The notes under the pieces: generated by a model
Seen by the model: the letters and a program-made list of their open reading frames with translations, nothing else
Told to the model about the DNA's origin: nothing
Databases searched by the model: none
Assembly (NCBI GenBank): GCA_964482205.1
Contig: CAYZWI010000013.1
Span: 36,829-100,828, forward strand
DNA from: JAZDGX01 sp964482205
GTDB lineage: Bacteria; Eisenbacteria; RBG-16-71-46; CAIMUX01; WJJG01
Reading direction: 5' to 3'
Length of the DNA stretch: 64,000 bases
Part shown: positions 26,049 to 34,791 of the stretch, one piece after another
How positions within the stretch are numbered: the first letter of the stretch is position 1
How the letters are laid out: each line of letters opens with the position of its first letter
Translations under genes and position numbers: made by a program

Positions 26049-26270
26049 TCAGACCTTGCGAAGCCTGAGGTTCAGGCATCCGCTGACGATGTCGTGCACA
26101 TCCAAGGCATCCTCCCCCGGGGGAAGCGGAATCGCGCGCTGAAAGCGGCCTCAGGGAATCTCGAGGCGATGGATCGTGGCCACGCGGGATCGGTGCGTTC
26201 CCGATCGGGAAACCCGGCCGCCCTGCGCGACGCGCGCGCGTCTCCGGAACGCGACGCGGAGATCGCTTGC
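26049..26270 (-). pseudogene. Hsp20 (alpha-crystallin) gene with in-frame stop
   Basis: One minus-strand frame reads SDLRVAF (26167-26147), then ATIHRLEIP, a TGA at 26153-26151, and directly after it GRFQRAIPLPPGEDALD and SGCLNLRLRKV before a TGA at 26051-26049. This is the Hsp20 core pattern: DLRVxF, HRxEIPxGRFxRxIxLPxGxD, GxLxIxLxK. The TGA replaces the residue, usually aromatic, between EIP and GRF. The N-terminal half has no clear start and runs toward the start of the gene at 26411. A decayed gene is most likely; an assembly error is possible. Confidence 0.5.
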
Positions 26271-26410
26271 CAAGGCGCGGGATGGGAAGGCACCATCGGA
26301 GAGAAAGCCAGGCGATCCATCACGGGCCGCCGGTGAACGAGCCGTCGCTCGACGAATGCAACAGAGCCATCGCGGGTGCGCGTGCGATGATCTCGGGGAA
26401 TGGATGAGGG

Positions 26411-27385
26411 ATGTGGGTCTACGCGGGCATCGATGAGGCGGGCTACGGGCCCATTCTCGGTCCGCTCGTCGTCGCGCGCAGCGTCTTCACGATCGAGGGA
26501 GACGCGCCCGAGTGCTTGCCCTCGCTGTGGATGACGATGCGAGGGGCCGTTTGCCGCCGCGCGGGCGACAAGCAGCATCGCATCGCGGTCAACGATTCCA
26601 AGCTGCTCTACTCCGCACCCATGGGCCTGCGCCATCTCGAACGCGGGGTGTTGAGCTTTCTTCACGCCGCCGGCCGGCATCCCGCCTCGGTCGACGAAAT
26701 CCTCGGAATGCTCGGATACGACGACGCGTCGCGCGAGATCACTCTCGATTGGTATCGCGCGGCGCACGGCGGTCCCGCGCTGCCGGCGGGCGCCGAGCCG
26801 GCCGAGCTCGAACGCTGCGCCGGCCGCTTGTCGCGCGCCTGGGAGAAGGGCGGCCTGCGCCTGGCCGATCTGCGCGCGGCGGTGGTCTTCGAAGATCGCT
26901 TCAATCGCCTCGTTCAAGACGACTGTTCGAAGGCGGCCTGTTCCTGGCGCTTCGTGGCCGGGCACCTGCGCGACATCTGGGAGCGCTACGGCGAGCACGA
27001 TGTGCAAGTGATCGTCGACCGCCAGGGCGGCCGGCAGAACTACCTCGATCTTCTGGCCGCGCTCTTTCCCTGGACGCAATTGCGGCTCGTGAAGGGAGAG
27101 GTTCGCACGAGCGCCTACGAAGTGATCGGGGAAGGCAAGCGCATGCGGATCACGATGCAGGTGGAGAGCGAGCGCGCGCATCTGCCGGCGGCCTTCGCGT
27201 CGATGACGGCGAAGTACCTGCGCGAGCTATTGATGTTGCGCTTCCGCGCGTTCTGGCAGGAGCGCGCGCCCGAGGTGCGCTCCTCGGCCGGCTACTTCGG
27301 CGACGGCCGCAGATTCCTGCGCGAGATCGCGCCCACGCTCGAAACGCTCGGGATCGAGCGCGCGACCCTCATGCGGACGAGGTGA
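26411..27385 (+). CDS. RNase HII-like nuclease-fold protein
   Basis: 324 residues. The N-terminus YAGIDEAGYGPILGPLVVA follows RNase HII (GIDEAGRGPLAGPVV), with AVNDSKLLY for the second motif (DSK) and, further on, VIVDRQGGRQN and ASMTAKYLRELL for the remaining acidic and AK(Y/V)xR motifs. The acidic residues needed for metal binding are present. It is about 100 residues longer than RNase HII and has Tyr for the Arg of DEAGRG, a residue used to read the RNA-DNA junction, so substrate choice may differ. It is probably a distinct RNase H-fold family rather than the cell's rnhB. Confidence 0.7.
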   Translation: MWVYAGIDEAGYGPILGPLVVARSVFTIEGDAPECLPSLWMTMRGAVCRRAGDKQHRIAVNDSKLLYSAPMGLRHLERGVLSFLHAAGRHPASVDEILGMLGYDDASREITLDWYRAAHGGPALPAGAEPAELERCAGRLSRAWEKGGLRLADLRAAVVFEDRFNRLVQDDCSKAACSWRFVAGHLRDIWERYGEHDVQVIVDRQGGRQNYLDLLAALFPWTQLRLVKGEVRTSAYEVIGEGKRMRITMQVESERAHLPAAFASMTAKYLRELLMLRFRAFWQERAPEVRSSAGYFGDGRRFLREIAPTLETLGIERATLMRTR

Positions 27386-27386
27386 G

Positions 27387-28205
27387 CTAGCGCGCGTCCT
27401 TGCCCGCTTCCAGGAAGCGGCTGCCCTCTTCGTAGATGTGCCCGAAGATGCGCGGGATCTGCCGTTTGGTCGCCCAGCTGACGAGGAAGCCGGGGATGTA
27501 GCTCATGCCCGGGTCGGTGTCGAGCTGGTAGACGATTTGCGTGAGCGACTCGCCGAGCGGGATCACCTCCCAGAAGCCGCGCGCTTCGTCGACATTGCCG
27601 TAGCCGGGGACGAGCTCGAAGCGCAGCATGCCCGCGCGGCGGTCGCGAACGAAGCGCATGCGATACTTGCGGTCCTTGAAGACCGGAACGCCGATGCGAT
27701 AGCGGGTGATGATCGTGTCGCCGCGCGCGTATTCCTGAACCGATTCTCCCACGCTGGGCCATTTCTCCGAGCGCTTCTCGCCGATGATCACTTCCCAGAC
27801 GATATCCGCGGGAAGACGAACGCGGGCGGTGGCATTCGCGCGCCGCACGCCGGGGCGATCGATGCCCTCCACCCGCAGGGAATCCATCACCCAGCCTTCC
27901 TCGGCGAGGGTTCGGTCGCTTTCTTGCGCCGGCATCGGCTCGCCATCGGGCAAGACTTCGTGGAGGGTCGATTCAGCGACGGCTTCATGCCTGGAAACAG
28001 GCTGAGCAAGGGAATCGCGACCGGCGGCCGGCGTGCTTGGAAGCGAATCTCCGGCGGCGCTCGGCTCATCCGCCAAGCTCCTCGAAGGAATCGCGAAGGA
28101 GGCCGCCGCGAGAAACAAGCAAGCGCTCGCGCACAGCGCAGCTGCTCTTCGGCGGAAAAGGCCTCCTTGGCCGCCCTTCGGGATGATCTTTCTTTCCCGT
28201 GCCAT
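27387..28205 (-). CDS. Exported SRPBCC (START-like) protein
   Basis: 272 residues from ATG 28205 (GGAG directly upstream). A positively charged N-terminus and hydrophobic stretch (residues 20-45) form a signal peptide or anchor, then a Ser/Pro-rich linker. From about residue 120 a polyketide cyclase/START-like fold is suggested by ATARVRLPADIVWEVI, EKWPSVGESV, YRMRFVRD and GFWEVIPLGESLTQIVYQL. Such folds bind lipids or other hydrophobic ligands. Convergent with the RNase HII-like gene (1 bp apart). Ligand unknown. Confidence 0.65.
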   Translation of the reverse strand: MARERKIIPKGGQGGLFRRRAAALCASACLFLAAASFAIPSRSLADEPSAAGDSLPSTPAAGRDSLAQPVSRHEAVAESTLHEVLPDGEPMPAQESDRTLAEEGWVMDSLRVEGIDRPGVRRANATARVRLPADIVWEVIIGEKRSEKWPSVGESVQEYARGDTIITRYRIGVPVFKDRKYRMRFVRDRRAGMLRFELVPGYGNVDEARGFWEVIPLGESLTQIVYQLDTDPGMSYIPGFLVSWATKRQIPRIFGHIYEEGSRFLEAGKDAR

Positions 28206-28551
28206 CTCCAATTCCTCAACGCGCTCGACACCCCTGCGAATCGCGGGTGAACAGAGTACCACGATGCGGCGCCTGCCTCCACCGTGCGCATGCCGCGCGC
28301 ATGGCCGGTTCCGCTATGCAGAGCGTCGCGCAGGGAGGGGGGCGATCCGCTATCGCGTCTGGTTCTGGTGACAGAAGGGCGGCGCTCGCCTTCCCGGCAA
28401 CGCCGCGGAGGCGCATCCCGCCGATGCCGGCAGAATCACCCGCGCGCGCCTCGCTTCGCACTTTTGCGCGCCGCCTTCCCCCGCTATCGTCCCCTCGAAC
28501 GGACGAGGATTCCGGGCGCGTCGGAGCCGTCTCCATTCGCGGCCGGCGCGG
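28206..28551. other. Gene-free divergent space
   Basis: 346 bp between divergent genes. I see no conserved reading frame. TATCGT at 28483-28488 with TTGCGC 15 nt upstream is a weak promoter candidate for the TVP38 gene. Confidence 0.4.
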
Positions 28552-29343
28552 ATGGCGGCCTCCACGAACAGGTCCTGCATGTCAGCGATGGAAGCGAAGA
28601 GATGGCGGTCGTGGCGGGCGTGGCTTCGGCCGGCGGCGATCGTCGCCATCTGCGCGCTCGGCGCCGCGATCGCCGTATGGGGGCCCAGCCTCTTTCGCTT
28701 GATCACCGACAAAGAAGCGCTCCGCCGCCTGATCGAGGATTTCGGCGCCTGGGGACCGCTGGTCTTCATGCTGCTGCAGGCGGCTCAGGTTCTCGTCGCG
28801 CCCATTCCCGGACACATCCTCGCGGTCGTCAGCGGCTCTCTCTTCGGTCCTTGGATGGGAACGCTCTACACCGTGATCGGCGTGGGAGCGGGAAGCGGAT
28901 TGGTGCTCCTCCTCTCGCGCGCATTCGGACGCCCGCTGGTGGTGCGCCTCGTTCCCCAACAAGCCCTCCCACGCATCGACACCTGGGCCGCCCGGCGCGG
29001 TCCGCTCTTCTTCTTCGTGCTCTTCATGCTGCCCTTCATGCCTGATGACATCGCCTGCTTCGCCATCGGATTGAGCGCGCTTCCGCTTCTGCCGATGCTG
29101 GCCGTGATCGTATTGGCGCGCTTCCCGGGCCACTTCATCTCCGCGTGGCTGGGCGCGAATGTCGAGCGCTTTCCCCTGGCGGGCTGGGTGATTCTGGGAA
29201 TCGGCGGCCTCGGCTTCGCCGGTTTGTATTGGAGGTACCGCGAGCCGCTCGAGGAGTGGATGCTCGCGCGCCTACCGGGAGCGAGGCAAAGCGAGCCGGC
29301 ACCCGGCGCGACCGATCGCGAGAATCGGTCGATTTCGCGCTGA
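28552..29343 (+). CDS. TVP38/TMEM64 family membrane protein
   Basis: 263 residues with five or six hydrophobic segments. The SNARE-associated/VTT domain is seen in LLQAAQVLVAPIPGHILAVVSGSLFG, GAGSGLVLLLSRAFGRP, and LPFMPDDIACFAIGLS, which carry the family's re-entrant Pro/Gly motifs. DedA/TVP38 proteins are thought to move phospholipids or carrier lipids across the membrane. The start is unsure: ATGs at 28552, 28579 and 28588 are all in frame and none has a strong ribosome binding site. No operon partner. Confidence 0.78.
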   Translation: MAASTNRSCMSAMEAKRWRSWRAWLRPAAIVAICALGAAIAVWGPSLFRLITDKEALRRLIEDFGAWGPLVFMLLQAAQVLVAPIPGHILAVVSGSLFGPWMGTLYTVIGVGAGSGLVLLLSRAFGRPLVVRLVPQQALPRIDTWAARRGPLFFFVLFMLPFMPDDIACFAIGLSALPLLPMLAVIVLARFPGHFISAWLGANVERFPLAGWVILGIGGLGFAGLYWRYREPLEEWMLARLPGARQSEPAPGATDRENRSISR

Positions 29344-29372
29344 CATAGCAACCTTACGACGCCGGAATCATC

Positions 29373-30107
29373 TTACCGGTAGAGCGCGCGGATCCGTCCC
29401 CAGGTCATCGATTCCGCCGGCGCAGGCACGAGGTCGCTGATCACCCGGATCTGGTCGATCGACATGCGGCTGTCGGGCGCGGCATTCATCCGCCCCGCCC
29501 ATCGGACCTTTTGCATGCGGGCTGCGGCATCAGCGCCGTGAGGATGGTCCATGAGCGCCGGAACTCCGTCGAGCCAGATCGACAGCGTCTCCGCGTCCAT
29601 GTCGAGCACCACCATGATCGGATATGGGCGTCCAACGGAGAAGGAACCCAATACCCCCAATTCTTCGCCCTTGGTCGACCCACAGATGCAGCCTGTTTCA
29701 TCGAATATCAATCCCAGAAATCTGTTGACCCAAGTGTCGTCGTACAAGTAGAGCCAGAACTCATCGCCCGGCCCGATGCGATAGAACCAGACGTCCATGA
29801 TCACGACGACCAGGCCGCTGGAAACCTCCTTTTCCATCTCAAAACCCAGCCAGCTGTGTTGCGTCGGATCGGTGTTGTGAATCTCGAGGCAGCGGGTCCC
29901 AAAAGGACTGGAACGAACGATCGCCTGAAGAGCTGGATCCACGTACACCGGCTCCCCCGCCTCGGGCCCCCCAACCCCGATCGGCTGATCGATCGCCTTG
30001 TCATCGAAGGTCGCATTCAGGTACGTCTCGCCCGACGCAACCGGAGCCAGGAAGAGGAAAGCGAGGAAAGCAGCAAGCCCCCACCACGGAAGACGCGTTC
30101 GGTCCAT
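29373..30107 (-). CDS. Exported protein of unknown function with WGxI[KR]xL[FY]R tail
   Basis: 244 residues with a clear signal peptide (residues 1-26, ending VASG). The mature part is beta-rich, with TYLNATFDD near its start and WLYLYDDTW and VVLDMDAETLSIWLDG, resembling LamG/concanavalin-like exported proteins; I do not recognise a specific family. The last 13 residues, ESMTWGRIRALYR, match the end of the unrelated exported protein at 50204-50878. No FlgD-like sorting domain is present, so the tail may serve instead. Confidence 0.7.
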   Translation of the reverse strand: MDRTRLPWWGLAAFLAFLFLAPVASGETYLNATFDDKAIDQPIGVGGPEAGEPVYVDPALQAIVRSSPFGTRCLEIHNTDPTQHSWLGFEMEKEVSSGLVVVIMDVWFYRIGPGDEFWLYLYDDTWVNRFLGLIFDETGCICGSTKGEELGVLGSFSVGRPYPIMVVLDMDAETLSIWLDGVPALMDHPHGADAAARMQKVRWAGRMNAAPDSRMSIDQIRVISDLVPAPAESMTWGRIRALYR

Positions 30108-30407
30108 GGATCATCCCTCCGCAAAGCTGCGGGCAAGCCGTTCACGATGGTGGCGGCTCGCCGGGCAGCGCCTCCAAACCAACATCCTTGGCCGATAAAC
30201 GATCGCGACCTCAGTCTGCCTCCAGGTTCGAGGGGTCTCAAGCCGTTATTCGGCCGGGACCGGCCGATTCCCGCGCCTCCCCCAACGGCTCGTCTGGCAT
30301 GGCCGCAGCGCGTGATCGCGATCTTGCACTGAGAGCCGGTTTGCGAAACGATAGCGCTCCGCAGGGAGTCGCCCGGCAGCTCCCTGCCAAACCGAGAGGG
30401 GGCCCTG
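30108..30407. other. Gene-free divergent space
   Basis: 300 bp between divergent genes. No reading frame or clear hairpin is seen. TTGCAC at about 30324 with GATAGC downstream is too widely spaced to call a promoter. Confidence 0.4.
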
Positions 30408-30752
30408 GTGACCGCATCCACCATCGTCATTCAGACCACTCTGCCTTCCGAGCAGGCCGCGCACGAGATCGCCTCGGCGCTTATAAGCGAGCGGCTCGCC
30501 GCTTGCGCGCACATCCATCCCATCGCATCCGTGTATCGCTGGAAAGGAGAGGTGGCGCGCGAGCAGGAATGGATCGTGGTCTTCAAGACCCGCGAACGCT
30601 TGTACGCTCGCGCGGCGGCGCGCATCCGCGCGCTTCATAGCTATGAGGTGCCGGAGATCGTCGCCCTTCCGATCGAAGGCGGATGGCCGGAATATCTCGC
30701 CTGGATCGAAGCTTCCACGCTGTCGCACGGCGAGCCGAACGACGAAAGCTGA
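30408..30752 (+). CDS. cutA: CutA1 divalent-cation tolerance protein
   Basis: 114 residues, full length for CutA1, a trimeric ferredoxin-like fold. Family marks are AHEIASALISERLAACAHI, VYRWKGEV and EWIVVFKT, then ALHSYEVPEIVALPI and YLAWIE. GTG 30408 is the start, with GAGAGGGGG upstream. CutA1 is linked to tolerance of copper and other divalent metals, though its biochemical role is unsettled. The ZIP transporter gene follows after 16 bp, so metal handling is a shared theme. Confidence 0.9.
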   Translation: MTASTIVIQTTLPSEQAAHEIASALISERLAACAHIHPIASVYRWKGEVAREQEWIVVFKTRERLYARAAARIRALHSYEVPEIVALPIEGGWPEYLAWIEASTLSHGEPNDES

Positions 30753-30768
30753 GGCGGAGATCCAAGAG

Positions 30769-31539
30769 ATGTCGGGCAACTATGGAATCGCTCTCCTGCT
30801 CACCGCGATCGCGGGCCTGTCGACCGGATTCGGCAGCTTGCTCGGCATCCTCGTGCGCCCCGGTTCCCGCTTCATGGCGGCCAGCCTGGGATTCGCGGCG
30901 GGGATCATGCTGCTCATCTCCTTCGTCGAGTTGCTCGGCAATGCGGTGACGATCATCGGCTTCATGCCCGCCCACGCGGCCTTCTTCACCGGAATGCTCG
31001 TGATGTTCGGCATCGATGTGCTGGTCCCGCATGTCTACGCGGCGGAGAGCAAGAACGGCGAAATGCCCTGCAAGAAAGACCCCGGATTTCGCCTGCGCCG
31101 GACGAGCATGCTCCTGCTCCTCGGCATCGGGATCCACAATTTCCCGGAAGGCATGGCCACCTTCGTCGGCGCGCTGCAGGACATCCGACTGGGCGTCGCG
31201 ATGACGGTGGCGATCGCCGTGCACAACATTCCCGAAGGTCTCGCGGTTTCCACTCCCATCTACGCCTGCACCGGCAACCGCAAGCGCGCCTTCTTCTATT
31301 CGTTTCTCTCGGGAATCGCCGAGCCGGTCGGAGCGGCGGTCGGCGCGCTCGTCCTGCTTCCCATTCTCACCCCGTCCCTCCTGGCCTATGTTCTCGCCGG
31401 CGTGGGCGGACTGATGGTCTTCATCTCGCTGGACGAGTTGGTTCCGGCCTCCAAGGAATTCGGACACGAGCACCTCACCATTCTCGCGACGATGGCGGGC
31501 ATGGTGGTGATGGCGGTGAGCCTTTGGCTACTCGTTTGA
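30769..31539 (+). CDS. zupT: ZIP family metal transporter (ZupT-like)
   Basis: 256 residues with eight predicted membrane segments. The two ZIP signatures are present: GIGIHNFPEGMATF (TM4) and AVHNIPEGLAVSTPI (TM5), which carry the metal-binding HNxPEG residues; TM2 has FVELL and the end has FISLDELVPASKEFG. It should import zinc or another divalent cation across the inner membrane. The usual His-rich loop between TM3 and TM4 is missing. GGAG precedes ATG 30769. Its stop overlaps the start of the acyltransferase gene (TTGA). Confidence 0.93.
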   Translation: MSGNYGIALLLTAIAGLSTGFGSLLGILVRPGSRFMAASLGFAAGIMLLISFVELLGNAVTIIGFMPAHAAFFTGMLVMFGIDVLVPHVYAAESKNGEMPCKKDPGFRLRRTSMLLLLGIGIHNFPEGMATFVGALQDIRLGVAMTVAIAVHNIPEGLAVSTPIYACTGNRKRAFFYSFLSGIAEPVGAAVGALVLLPILTPSLLAYVLAGVGGLMVFISLDELVPASKEFGHEHLTILATMAGMVVMAVSLWLLV

Positions 31540-32561
31540 CCACCCTCGAAGATGGTGACCTATTCTCCGACGCCTGCGCTTCCATCGTGATCCGCGCGTT
31601 GAACGGCCTGGCCGTCCTCGCGCCGCGGCGCGAGGCGGAACGGATCGCGGCCCTGCTGGGGACGCTGCGCTTGCGGCTGCGCCCCCGCGAAGCGCGCGCC
31701 GTGCGCGGCAATCTCGCGTTGCTGAAAGCGAGCCGCGGCAGCACTCCCGGCGATCGCGTCGAAGAATCGGTCGTGCGCTCCGTCTTTCGCTCGTGGGCGC
31801 TCTTCGTCGTCGAGTTCTTCTGCGGGCTCGAGATGCCACCGGAAGAGATCTCCTCCGGATGGACGATCACGGGAGAGGAGCATCTCGCGTTTCTGCGCGA
31901 TGCGCGCAAGGGCTTCATTCTGGCGACGGCCCACACGGGAAACTGGGAACACTTGCGCGCCATCGGTTGGCGCCACGGACGGCGAATTCTCTCCCCCGCC
32001 GGAATCCAGTTTCACGGAGCGCTCTCGCGCGCGGTCAAGGCACGCAAGGCGCGCCAGGGAGTGCTCTCCACATCCACGGAGAAGGGAATGCGCGCGCTGG
32101 TCGAGACGCTCGCTCAGGGAGAAATCGTCGGCCTGCCCTTCGATGGCAGCTCGTTTCGCCGGGGAATCGTCGTGCCGTTTCTCGGAATGGATTGCGCCTT
32201 CCCGGCCGGCCCCGCGCGTCTCGCGATGTTGACCGGCTGTCCGATCGTCCCGATCTTCGCCCGGCGCACGGGCTTCCTCCGGCAGGAAGTGCGCATCGGC
32301 GCTCCGCTGTACGCGCGTGCGGACGAGGGCGCGCATGTGGACGAAAGCGCGCATGTGGATGAGCGGACGCCTGCGGATGCGCGCGCGCATGCGCGCTTGC
32401 GTGTCGATGCCGGCGCACGCGGAAGCGAGGCCCGCCGGCTGACCGCTCAACTCGCCCGGCAGCTCGCCACGCATCTGGAAATGGCGGCCGATCAATGGTG
32501 CATCTTCCGCCCCATCACCCACGCCGGCTCCGAAGGCGCCTCGCGCCCGCTCCCGCGGTGA
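31536..32561 (+). CDS. LpxL/HtrB-like lipid A acyltransferase family protein
   Basis: 341 residues from TTG 31536, which overlaps the zupT stop; TTG 31524 is an alternative and no ATG fits. The catalytic HX4E motif is in ATAHTGNWEHL; other family marks are LPFDGSSFRRG and FPAGPARLAMLTGCPIVPIF. LpxL-type enzymes add a secondary fatty acid to lipid A at the inner membrane, supporting an outer membrane. Residues near 270-295 contain a degenerate repeat (ADEGAHVDESAHVDERTPAD) not typical of the family; the DNA there is a run of near-identical GCGCATGTGGA units, likely from slippage. Confidence 0.75.
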   Translation: MTTLEDGDLFSDACASIVIRALNGLAVLAPRREAERIAALLGTLRLRLRPREARAVRGNLALLKASRGSTPGDRVEESVVRSVFRSWALFVVEFFCGLEMPPEEISSGWTITGEEHLAFLRDARKGFILATAHTGNWEHLRAIGWRHGRRILSPAGIQFHGALSRAVKARKARQGVLSTSTEKGMRALVETLAQGEIVGLPFDGSSFRRGIVVPFLGMDCAFPAGPARLAMLTGCPIVPIFARRTGFLRQEVRIGAPLYARADEGAHVDESAHVDERTPADARAHARLRVDAGARGSEARRLTAQLARQLATHLEMAADQWCIFRPITHAGSEGASRPLPR

Positions 32562-32595
32562 GCGATTCGGCGGCGGCCATGCGAACGCCGGCGAT

Positions 32596-33381
32596 TCACA
32601 GCCTCGCCAGATAGTCGCGCCCCAGCTGGCGCATCTGTCCCTCGATCCAATTCGCGCGGCGCAGCACATAGGCGGAAGGGCGGTCGGCGTGCAGGCGAAG
32701 GGGATTGGGCAAGACGGCGGCGAGAATCGCCGCCTCGTGTTCCGTCAAGCGATCGGGCGGCTTCTCGAAATAGCGCGCGCTCGCCTCGCGAATGCCGAAA
32801 ACGCCCGGCCCGAATTCCGCGATGTTGAGATAGATCTCCAGAATGCGGCGCTTGGGCCACAGCCATTCGATCAACACCGTGAACCACGCTTCCAGGCCTT
32901 TGCGCGCGAAGGTGCGGTGCGGCGTGAGGAAGAGGTTCTTCGCCACTTGTTGGGTGATCGTGCTCGCGCCGCGCAGCTTTCCCCCGCGCTCGTGCGCTTC
33001 CCAAGCCTTCTCGATCGCCTGCATGTCGAAGCCATGATGACGCGGAAAGTTCTGGTCTTCCGCGGCAACCGCGGCCAGCCGCGCGTGCGGTGAGATGCGC
33101 TCCCACGCGACCCAGCGGTATCGAAACGGATCGCGCTCGTCCGCCCACCAGGCGGCGATCCGCTTCTGCACCATGAATGCGGTCGTGGGAGGCGGCAGCC
33201 AGCGAAGCGCCAGCAAGGTCGCGGCGGGCGCGGCGACGAACACCACGACGAGAATCGCCGCGATGAGGAGCGCCACGCGGCGAACCGTCCGCCGGACGCG
33301 GCTCGAGAACCGGGTCAGGAAGCGCGGCTTGCGCCTCGGCCGCCCGGCACGGGATGCGCGACGATGACGCAACGGGCTCAA
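32596..33381 (-). CDS. mtgA: Monofunctional peptidoglycan glycosyltransferase
   Basis: 261 residues of the GT51 family. An Arg-rich N-terminus and one membrane segment (about 38-62) precede the catalytic Glu in AVAAEDQNFPRHHGFD, then RGASTITQQVAKNLFL and RRILEIYLNIAEFGPGVFG. No transpeptidase domain. It polymerises lipid II at the outer face of the inner membrane. Start is TTG 33381, which overlaps the stop of the aldolase gene (TTGA), so translation is probably coupled. Confidence 0.92.
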   Translation of the reverse strand: MSPLRHRRASRAGRPRRKPRFLTRFSSRVRRTVRRVALLIAAILVVVFVAAPAATLLALRWLPPPTTAFMVQKRIAAWWADERDPFRYRWVAWERISPHARLAAVAAEDQNFPRHHGFDMQAIEKAWEAHERGGKLRGASTITQQVAKNLFLTPHRTFARKGLEAWFTVLIEWLWPKRRILEIYLNIAEFGPGVFGIREASARYFEKPPDRLTEHEAAILAAVLPNPLRLHADRPSAYVLRRANWIEGQMRQLGRDYLARL

Positions 33382-34691
33382 TCGTCGAACTCGCCCGCGG
33401 GCCCTTTCTTGCCGTGCAGGCGGAGGGCCCGCTCACGGATGCGCGCTTCCGTCCAGTCGGACGCCTTCTCGGTCTGCCGGGCCTTGGGCGGCATCTCGGG
33501 CGAGCCCGCGCGCAGAATCGCCTCGACCGCCAGAGGAGCCGTGTCGGTGGCGTTGAAGACCTCGGTCAACAGCCCGTACACGAACTGCTCCACTCCCTGG
33601 CTCATGCGTTCCCGAATTTCGCGCGGCTGCGCGAGGATCTTGTTTTCAAATGGCAGATTGAGCTTCTTGTAATCGCCCTTCTTCCACCCCTTCTCGCGCG
33701 CGAAGGCGATCATCTCCGCCCACAGGGCGTCGGTCACTCCCCGGTCGGAAAGCTTCTTGAACTCTCCGTTCGCGTCGAGGATCGCATTCCCGTAGTCGTT
33801 CACTTCCACGCCCCACGAAATCATCTGCAGCGCGGTGGCCACATTCGCCTTCGTGGTGCGCGTCTCGCGCGCGATGCGGCGCAGCCGTTCGGAGCTGTTG
33901 CCCGAGGTGCCGTGCTGAGCGCCCGAGACGCCGAAGGGCTCGAGCGCTGCGTGGATCCCGGCGGTCAATTCCACCTGGATGCCCGCGTCGCTCTCCTCGA
34001 TGCCATGGGTGGTGCCGTTGTTGAGCGCGATCCAGTCGGGGAAGATCCCATGCGCATTCAATCCGCGAATCAAGAAGAGCGCCTCTTCCTTGGTCGAGAG
34101 CCCTTCCTTGCCCTTGATCTCTCCCACTTCCGTCTCGAGGCCCGCCCAGCTTGGGATGAGCGCATGCAAGGCGAGATTGGCGAGCAGGTTCTCTTCGTCG
34201 GGCATGTGCGAGGCGTCGATCGCAATCGAGGTGATCCCCGCGTCGAACAGCGAGGGAATCTCCGTGCGCGCGCGCTCGACATCGGCGGCGTTCTTCAATC
34301 CGAAGTGGTCCGCGTGCACGGCGACGGGAATCGTGATCCCGAGCTCGTTGCAGACCGCATCCACCTGGCGGGCGATGTTCCAGAGATTGACCGCGCAATA
34401 CCCGCTCGTGCCGCCCTCGGACTTCGCGATCTCGATGATGATGGCCGCATTCGCCCGCTGCGCCGCGCGCAATGCGCCGCGAATGACGATGTGGCTGCGC
34501 CCGTTGGCCGCGATCGCCATCGCCTGGCCTTTGGCCAGCTGCGCGCGGTCGATCGCCTGCCCGCTCACGATCAGCGCGCGCGAGTGCGGGAACAGGGCGC
34601 GCACATTGGGCGGACGGCCGACCTCGAGCGCGCGAGCGAAGTCGCGGTCGGGAATCCGGGAGCCGGTCGAATGCGGAGCGGAAGTCGACAT
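33378..34691 (-). CDS. fba: Class II fructose-bisphosphate aldolase
   Basis: 437 residues. Class II aldolases split fructose 1,6-bisphosphate with a catalytic zinc. Marks: AVHADHFG (zinc His and catalytic Asp), AIDASHMPDEEN, LETEVGEIKGKEG, and NNGTTHGIEES/GAQHGTSG for the later zinc ligands and phosphate site. It is longer than usual (about 345-360) owing to a C-terminal extension ending in a Lys/Arg-rich segment. ATG 34691 is chosen because GAGGA lies six bases upstream; ATG 34697 abuts that site. First gene of an operon with mtgA. Confidence 0.87.
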   Translation of the reverse strand: MSTSAPHSTGSRIPDRDFARALEVGRPPNVRALFPHSRALIVSGQAIDRAQLAKGQAMAIAANGRSHIVIRGALRAAQRANAAIIIEIAKSEGGTSGYCAVNLWNIARQVDAVCNELGITIPVAVHADHFGLKNAADVERARTEIPSLFDAGITSIAIDASHMPDEENLLANLALHALIPSWAGLETEVGEIKGKEGLSTKEEALFLIRGLNAHGIFPDWIALNNGTTHGIEESDAGIQVELTAGIHAALEPFGVSGAQHGTSGNSSERLRRIARETRTTKANVATALQMISWGVEVNDYGNAILDANGEFKKLSDRGVTDALWAEMIAFAREKGWKKGDYKKLNLPFENKILAQPREIRERMSQGVEQFVYGLLTEVFNATDTAPLAVEAILRAGSPEMPPKARQTEKASDWTEARIRERALRLHGKKGPAGEFDD

Positions 34692-34791
34692 GTTCATTCC
34701 TCGCGATCGGGGGTTATGGGCACGAGACGCTTTCCGGCCGGAACGAGTCCCGCGGGGCGATGCCGTCGTCGGGCGCGGACCCGGCCAAGCG

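Noticed and set aside
26151..26153. In-frame TGA of the Hsp20 remnant as another selenocysteine codon
   Set aside because: No GGTCT-type loop or stable hairpin lies about 18 nt downstream, and Hsp20 proteins have no catalytic Cys or Sec at this place.
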